From Neckera pumila (taxonomy: Eukaryota; Streptophyta; Bryopsida; Hypnales; Neckeraceae), in assembly GCA_963969595.1 (NCBI GenBank), contig OZ018410.1, positions 26,540,913 through 26,604,912 of the forward strand: 64,000 bases of DNA, read 5' to 3'. The notes below the pieces were generated by a model. That model searched no databases. It had not been told where the DNA came from and worked only from the letters and a program-made list of their open reading frames with translations. Each line of letters starts with the position of its first letter. Positions within the stretch are counted from its first letter, which is position 1. Both the position numbers and the translations under genes were made by a program. Shown here piece by piece: positions 60,696 through 64,000 of the stretch.

Positions 60696-60744
60696 ATGGC
60701 CAAGGGACAGTCCGTGACACACTATAGGTTATATGCTTCCCAGG
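60696..60744 (+). other. Possible short first exon pointing away from the exonuclease gene
   Basis: An ATG at 60696 opens MAKGQSVTHYRLYASQ and ends at a donor-like CAGG/GTAACT. If real, it is the start of a plus-strand gene head to head with the exonuclease gene. No matching downstream exon was recognised before the window ends. Confidence 0.2.
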
Positions 60745-61240
60745 GTAACTTATACTTTTCCTTTATTTGTTGCCTCTGCTAGCCGCACGGACTCTGATAG
60801 CATTGAGCTTGAATTGAGTTAGGGTTCGATGGTTCCTTCATCTGAAGTTCTGAACTAGAGTAGTGTACCCTGTGCCACAGTCAAAAATAAAAGTAAAAGT
60901 GATTTTCTAATTTCTTTCATTCAATAAAAACTTCAGAATTCAATAACTTTCACACTGTTGGTCCAAATGCCACGAAACAAAGCCAGTGCATGGCCCTCCT
61001 CGCCGAGGGCTTTCCAATATACCAAGCATTCAATTGGGGGACTCATAGTCCGGGAGATCTCAACGTAACAAACAAACAAAACAAAACAAACAGCGATGGA
61101 TGGATAATTTGTTACTGGTAACCACAAGTCATCATATTTTGGGGTTCACTAAATGTTGAAGTTTTAGAAAATCTTATCCAAGTGTTGCTTTCGGTAATTT
61201 CTTTTTTAGTTGAATGCTGGCCCTTTATAGCCTATTTTAA
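60745..61240. other. Gene-free stretch
   Basis: No gene supported. Contains the simple repeat AACAAACAAAACAAAACAAA near 61070. Confidence 0.4.
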
Positions 61241-61465
61241 TCCTAAAAGAAAGATGGACTCATCACTAGGGATATCATGCTTTTGGATACCATGTGAATC
61301 ATTTGCTTAAAAAAAAACAAGAGCACTCATTGGAGGTCAAACTACTATGCAAAGACCTTCCCTTTTAAATAAAATTTCAAGGATGAACATTTGCACTTCT
61401 ATCTTAACATAGAAGGATTCTGTATCATCCATTGGATACTTAGTGCCTGCAGCATCCTTCTAAGG
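61241..61465 (+). mobile_element. Short TTAA-flanked miniature transposon, copy 3
   Basis: A 225-bp unit, starting TCCTAAAAGAAAG after TTAA (61237-61240) and ending CCTTCTAAGG before TTAA (61466-61469). Collinear with 970-1191 and, reversed, with 42516-42740. An additional family end (TAGGGGTTAA) lies at 61983-61992, so a larger or nested element is possible. Confidence 0.55.
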
Positions 61466-62734
61466 TTAAGCATCAAAAATCCAAATTTTCAAAAAATATT
61501 GTTCATGATTTTTCTACGAACATTTTGTACAAGGGTATCCATTGTAAATTTTGATTTATTAAGCTTAGAAGCTCATGGAGATGAGCCTCAAATAAACCGG
61601 ATCTTGAGGGGAAAATTATATTGAAAAATTATTTAAAAAAAAATTAGAGTAGACTTTGAGAAGCTGTAAATCAATTAAGGTTATGCATGTTAACCTCAAT
61701 TTTTTTGATAACTTGAATTTTAGTTTAGCATATAAAAGGTGGATTGAAAGACTTCAAATCACTTTTATACTCTTAACACCATTTTAATCAAATATTCTAA
61801 TCTTTCAATCCATAAGTGATACTGTAGTGTTTTCTTTCCCTATGTGATCCATGATATGTCTAGTTTAAATTCATATGGTTACAATTTTTTTAGATTGATA
61901 AAACTTATCAAAACCTAGAACTTTTTGTTTAGTTTTAAGCAAACTCAAAAAAAATAAAAAAAGACCTTGGGCATTTAGTGAGTAGGGGTTAAGGGAGTTC
62001 AAGGAAGCCTTATTCATCCCTTGGCCCTATTGACAAGATTTTTTGAAGGATTCTTGGTTATTCACTTATCCCCTTCCGCAAGTGTATAACTTGTAAAATC
62101 CAATTCAGATGCTTTAACTAGGAAGGATGTCAAGGACTAAAAGTATCCTTTTGATGGTCAAACAATCTTCTTAGTAGAGAACCTTTGGATGAGTTTCATC
62201 TAATTTATTGTTTGCAAATTTATTATTATACCCACATAAGCTCAGGTCAAGTCATATTAGTTGTTGTTTTTTGTTTTGTACATGGTAGTTTGTTCAAAAA
62301 ATAGTATAGTTTGCATGATAGTATATTTCAATGATTTGATTCTTTTCTTGAAATTTGATTTGGACATTAAAAAAAATTCTGGTTTTGAACAAAACTATTA
62401 AACTGAAGCTTCTAAAGTGAGAAATATTCTATTTGAAAATTTTGAAAAACTCCTTAAATCAATAATTCTCTATACTGTAATTTATTTATTCTAAAATTCC
62501 AGATTTTTTAAGAATATTTTGTATTGAAATGAATTTTCTTCTCTTTTCTTCTCTTTTATTGCAAAAAATTATTGTTACTTCAAAATTATCGCAAAAAAAT
62601 CTAAAAATTTCATTCATAAATAGCAACAACATGGAAAAGTGAAAAAATTGCACTACATTGCAATTACCATGAACTGAATACAGTAATTTTAGTTTGCCAA
62701 ACTACACTCCATGAGGATCCATAAAGATGCAAAA
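61466..62734. other. AT-rich gene-free stretch
   Basis: No gene supported. An orphan TTAA-family right end lies at 61983-61992. Confidence 0.45.
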
Positions 62735-63230
62735 TGTCTCTTAGAAGATTTCACCTAAGCCTATAGGATGGAAATAAAAACATTTCTTCATCCAATTTTT
62801 TTGGAGGAAAGTTACTTGAGTACATTTTTAGAGAACAGTATTGCAAATTCCCTTAGTATGGTGTTATTGACTTTTCTAAGAAGAAGATATTGAATCTTAG
62901 GATCACCTTTGTAGTGTATTTTGGTCATTTCTTCCTATTTACTCTTAATGTGAATTTTAGCCACAAAAGTGATTTTTTAAAATTTGAATCCAACTAATCA
63001 AAATGAAACTTATCAAGTACAATTTCTACTCCAATTGAAAAATTGAAAAATTTCAATATTTATACCAATATGAACTTTGGAAATATAACCATGGTTTGTT
63101 GATTATCTAATTTTATAATGAAACAGTAATTTTGGTTTATACCATGATTTTATATATTATAATATATATTTAGGGTGAAAATTTATCCTATTTCAAGTAT
63201 ATTCAATATTTGACATGAATTTCTTTTAAG
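62735..63230 (+). repeat. Dispersed repeat, copy 2
   Basis: Collinear with 32060-32575 in the same orientation. It lacks that copy's internal tandem duplication, so this is nearer the ancestral arrangement. Confidence 0.6.
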
Positions 63231-63555
63231 AATTATCAATCATTTCAAATTTTCCCCCAAAGTTTGAAAATTCTATGACTTGTATTAGATACATGATTTT
63301 GTCTCTAAAAAATAATATAAAGATTTTCATTCATATTTAGTTGCAGAACGGCAACAAACAAAGTGGGCTTGAAATGAGTGGTCATAAGCCATCATTAGAT
63401 GTTATTTGGGGACAGTAAAGGGCTGTTTTAGGCCCGTTCCCAAAACTTGCAATCCTTTGGGAGGGCCAAATCTCCTCTAATGCCTTCTTAGGGCTAAAGA
63501 CCTCCAATGGATCATCCTCAGGAGACATGTAGGATGCTAAACCCGTCCCATGAAG
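63231..63555. other. Gene-free stretch with a CATTAGAG-type end
   Basis: An end-like sequence (GGAGGGCCAAATCTCCTCTAATG) finishes at 63482, with GGCCCGTTCCCAAAACTTGC just before it. The minus-strand frame at 63382-63660 runs across these transposon ends and is not credible. Confidence 0.45.
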
Positions 63556-63835
63556 CATTAGAAGAGATTTGAGGCCTCTAAGAGCCTGTAAGTTATTTTG
63601 TGTTCCCACACTGTGGAACGCAAGAAAGCTGCTGGCCTGATATGGTTGAGAAAGTGCCACATCATTTTCGGAAAAAAAAAAAAAATTGCCTAAAATGATA
63701 TTTGGGAGAGAATTTCTTTTTTTTCTTTTTTTTGAAAATTTTTTTTTGACAACTTGTACCGGCTGTTTTCAGATTTGGCCAGATTAGGGTATGGGCCTGA
63801 AACGGCCCTCCAATGCCCTCAAATCTCTTCTAATG
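63556..63835. mobile_element. CATTAGAG inverted-repeat element, 280-bp copy
   Basis: Left end CATTAGAAGAGATTTGAGG matches the reverse complement of the right end perfectly for 19 bases, then diverges. Sequence next to the right end (GGCCTGAAACGGCCCTCCAA) matches, inverted, the region after 41937. Poly-A and poly-T runs inside. No coding region. Confidence 0.6.
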
Positions 63836-64000
63836 TGAGCCTTACAAGGTGAATTTACCCCTAATGAAAATCGAAGGCTCCAAATTAAATAGGAGAAATA
63901 AAGAACATAGAATTAACATGGCACAAAATAAGGGGGCTTTTTTTTACAGGCTATCCTACATGGTCTACTTTGTAGAACAATTGTAGTGTCATGCAAGACA
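63836..64000. other. Window edge, nothing recognised
   Basis: AT-rich, no feature seen. Confidence 0.4.

Noticed and set aside
1..64000. CRISPR array, tRNA or rRNA genes
   Set aside because: No evenly spaced identical repeats with unique spacers, no tRNA cloverleaf and no rRNA motif was seen. The tandem repeats have no unique spacers.

Overview
The window reads as nuclear DNA of a land plant, most likely outside the flowering plants, although the sequence does not fix the species. The evidence is a plant-type pectate lyase relic split by GT-AG introns, a plant-type small-RNA-degrading nuclease (SDN5/REXO family), Stowaway-like and CACTA-like miniature transposons, BED/hAT transposases and long AT-rich gene deserts. 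No rRNA, tRNA, CRISPR array, bacterial operon or organellar gene was seen.

Layout. Roughly 1-44 kb is AT-rich and almost gene-free. It is made of old non-autonomous DNA transposons, minisatellites, simple repeats and two GC-richer islands: a broken gene of unknown family at 18.7-19.6 kb, and the C-terminal two thirds of a hAT transposase at 20.7-22.4 kb. The commonest recognisable mobile DNA is a family flanked by TTAA with ends like CCCCTAAAGGACC, in a long form (about 920 bp) and a short form (about 225 bp). A second family has long inverted ends starting CATTAGAG. Neither family carries a transposase here. A second, nearly full-length hAT transposase pseudogene lies at 45.7-48.9 kb. In the reading stretches of these transposon-like genes the frame stays open over long distances and is broken only by nonsense codons that one C-to-T change could produce.

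The gene-bearing part is 52.9-60.4 kb. It holds (1) an intact intronless 408-residue FAD-dependent aromatic-ring hydroxylase of the TetX-like type, GC-rich against its surroundings and a candidate for horizontal acquisition; (2) a pectate lyase pseudogene with intact splice sites but frameshifts, a stop and lost catalytic residues; and (3) an intact intronless DEDDh 3'-5' RNA exonuclease on the minus strand with two telo-box motifs upstream. They show no common pathway. From 61 kb on the window returns to AT-rich repeats.

Family assignments were made by eye from motifs. Exon boundaries, transposon limits and the foreign origin of the monooxygenase are inferences.
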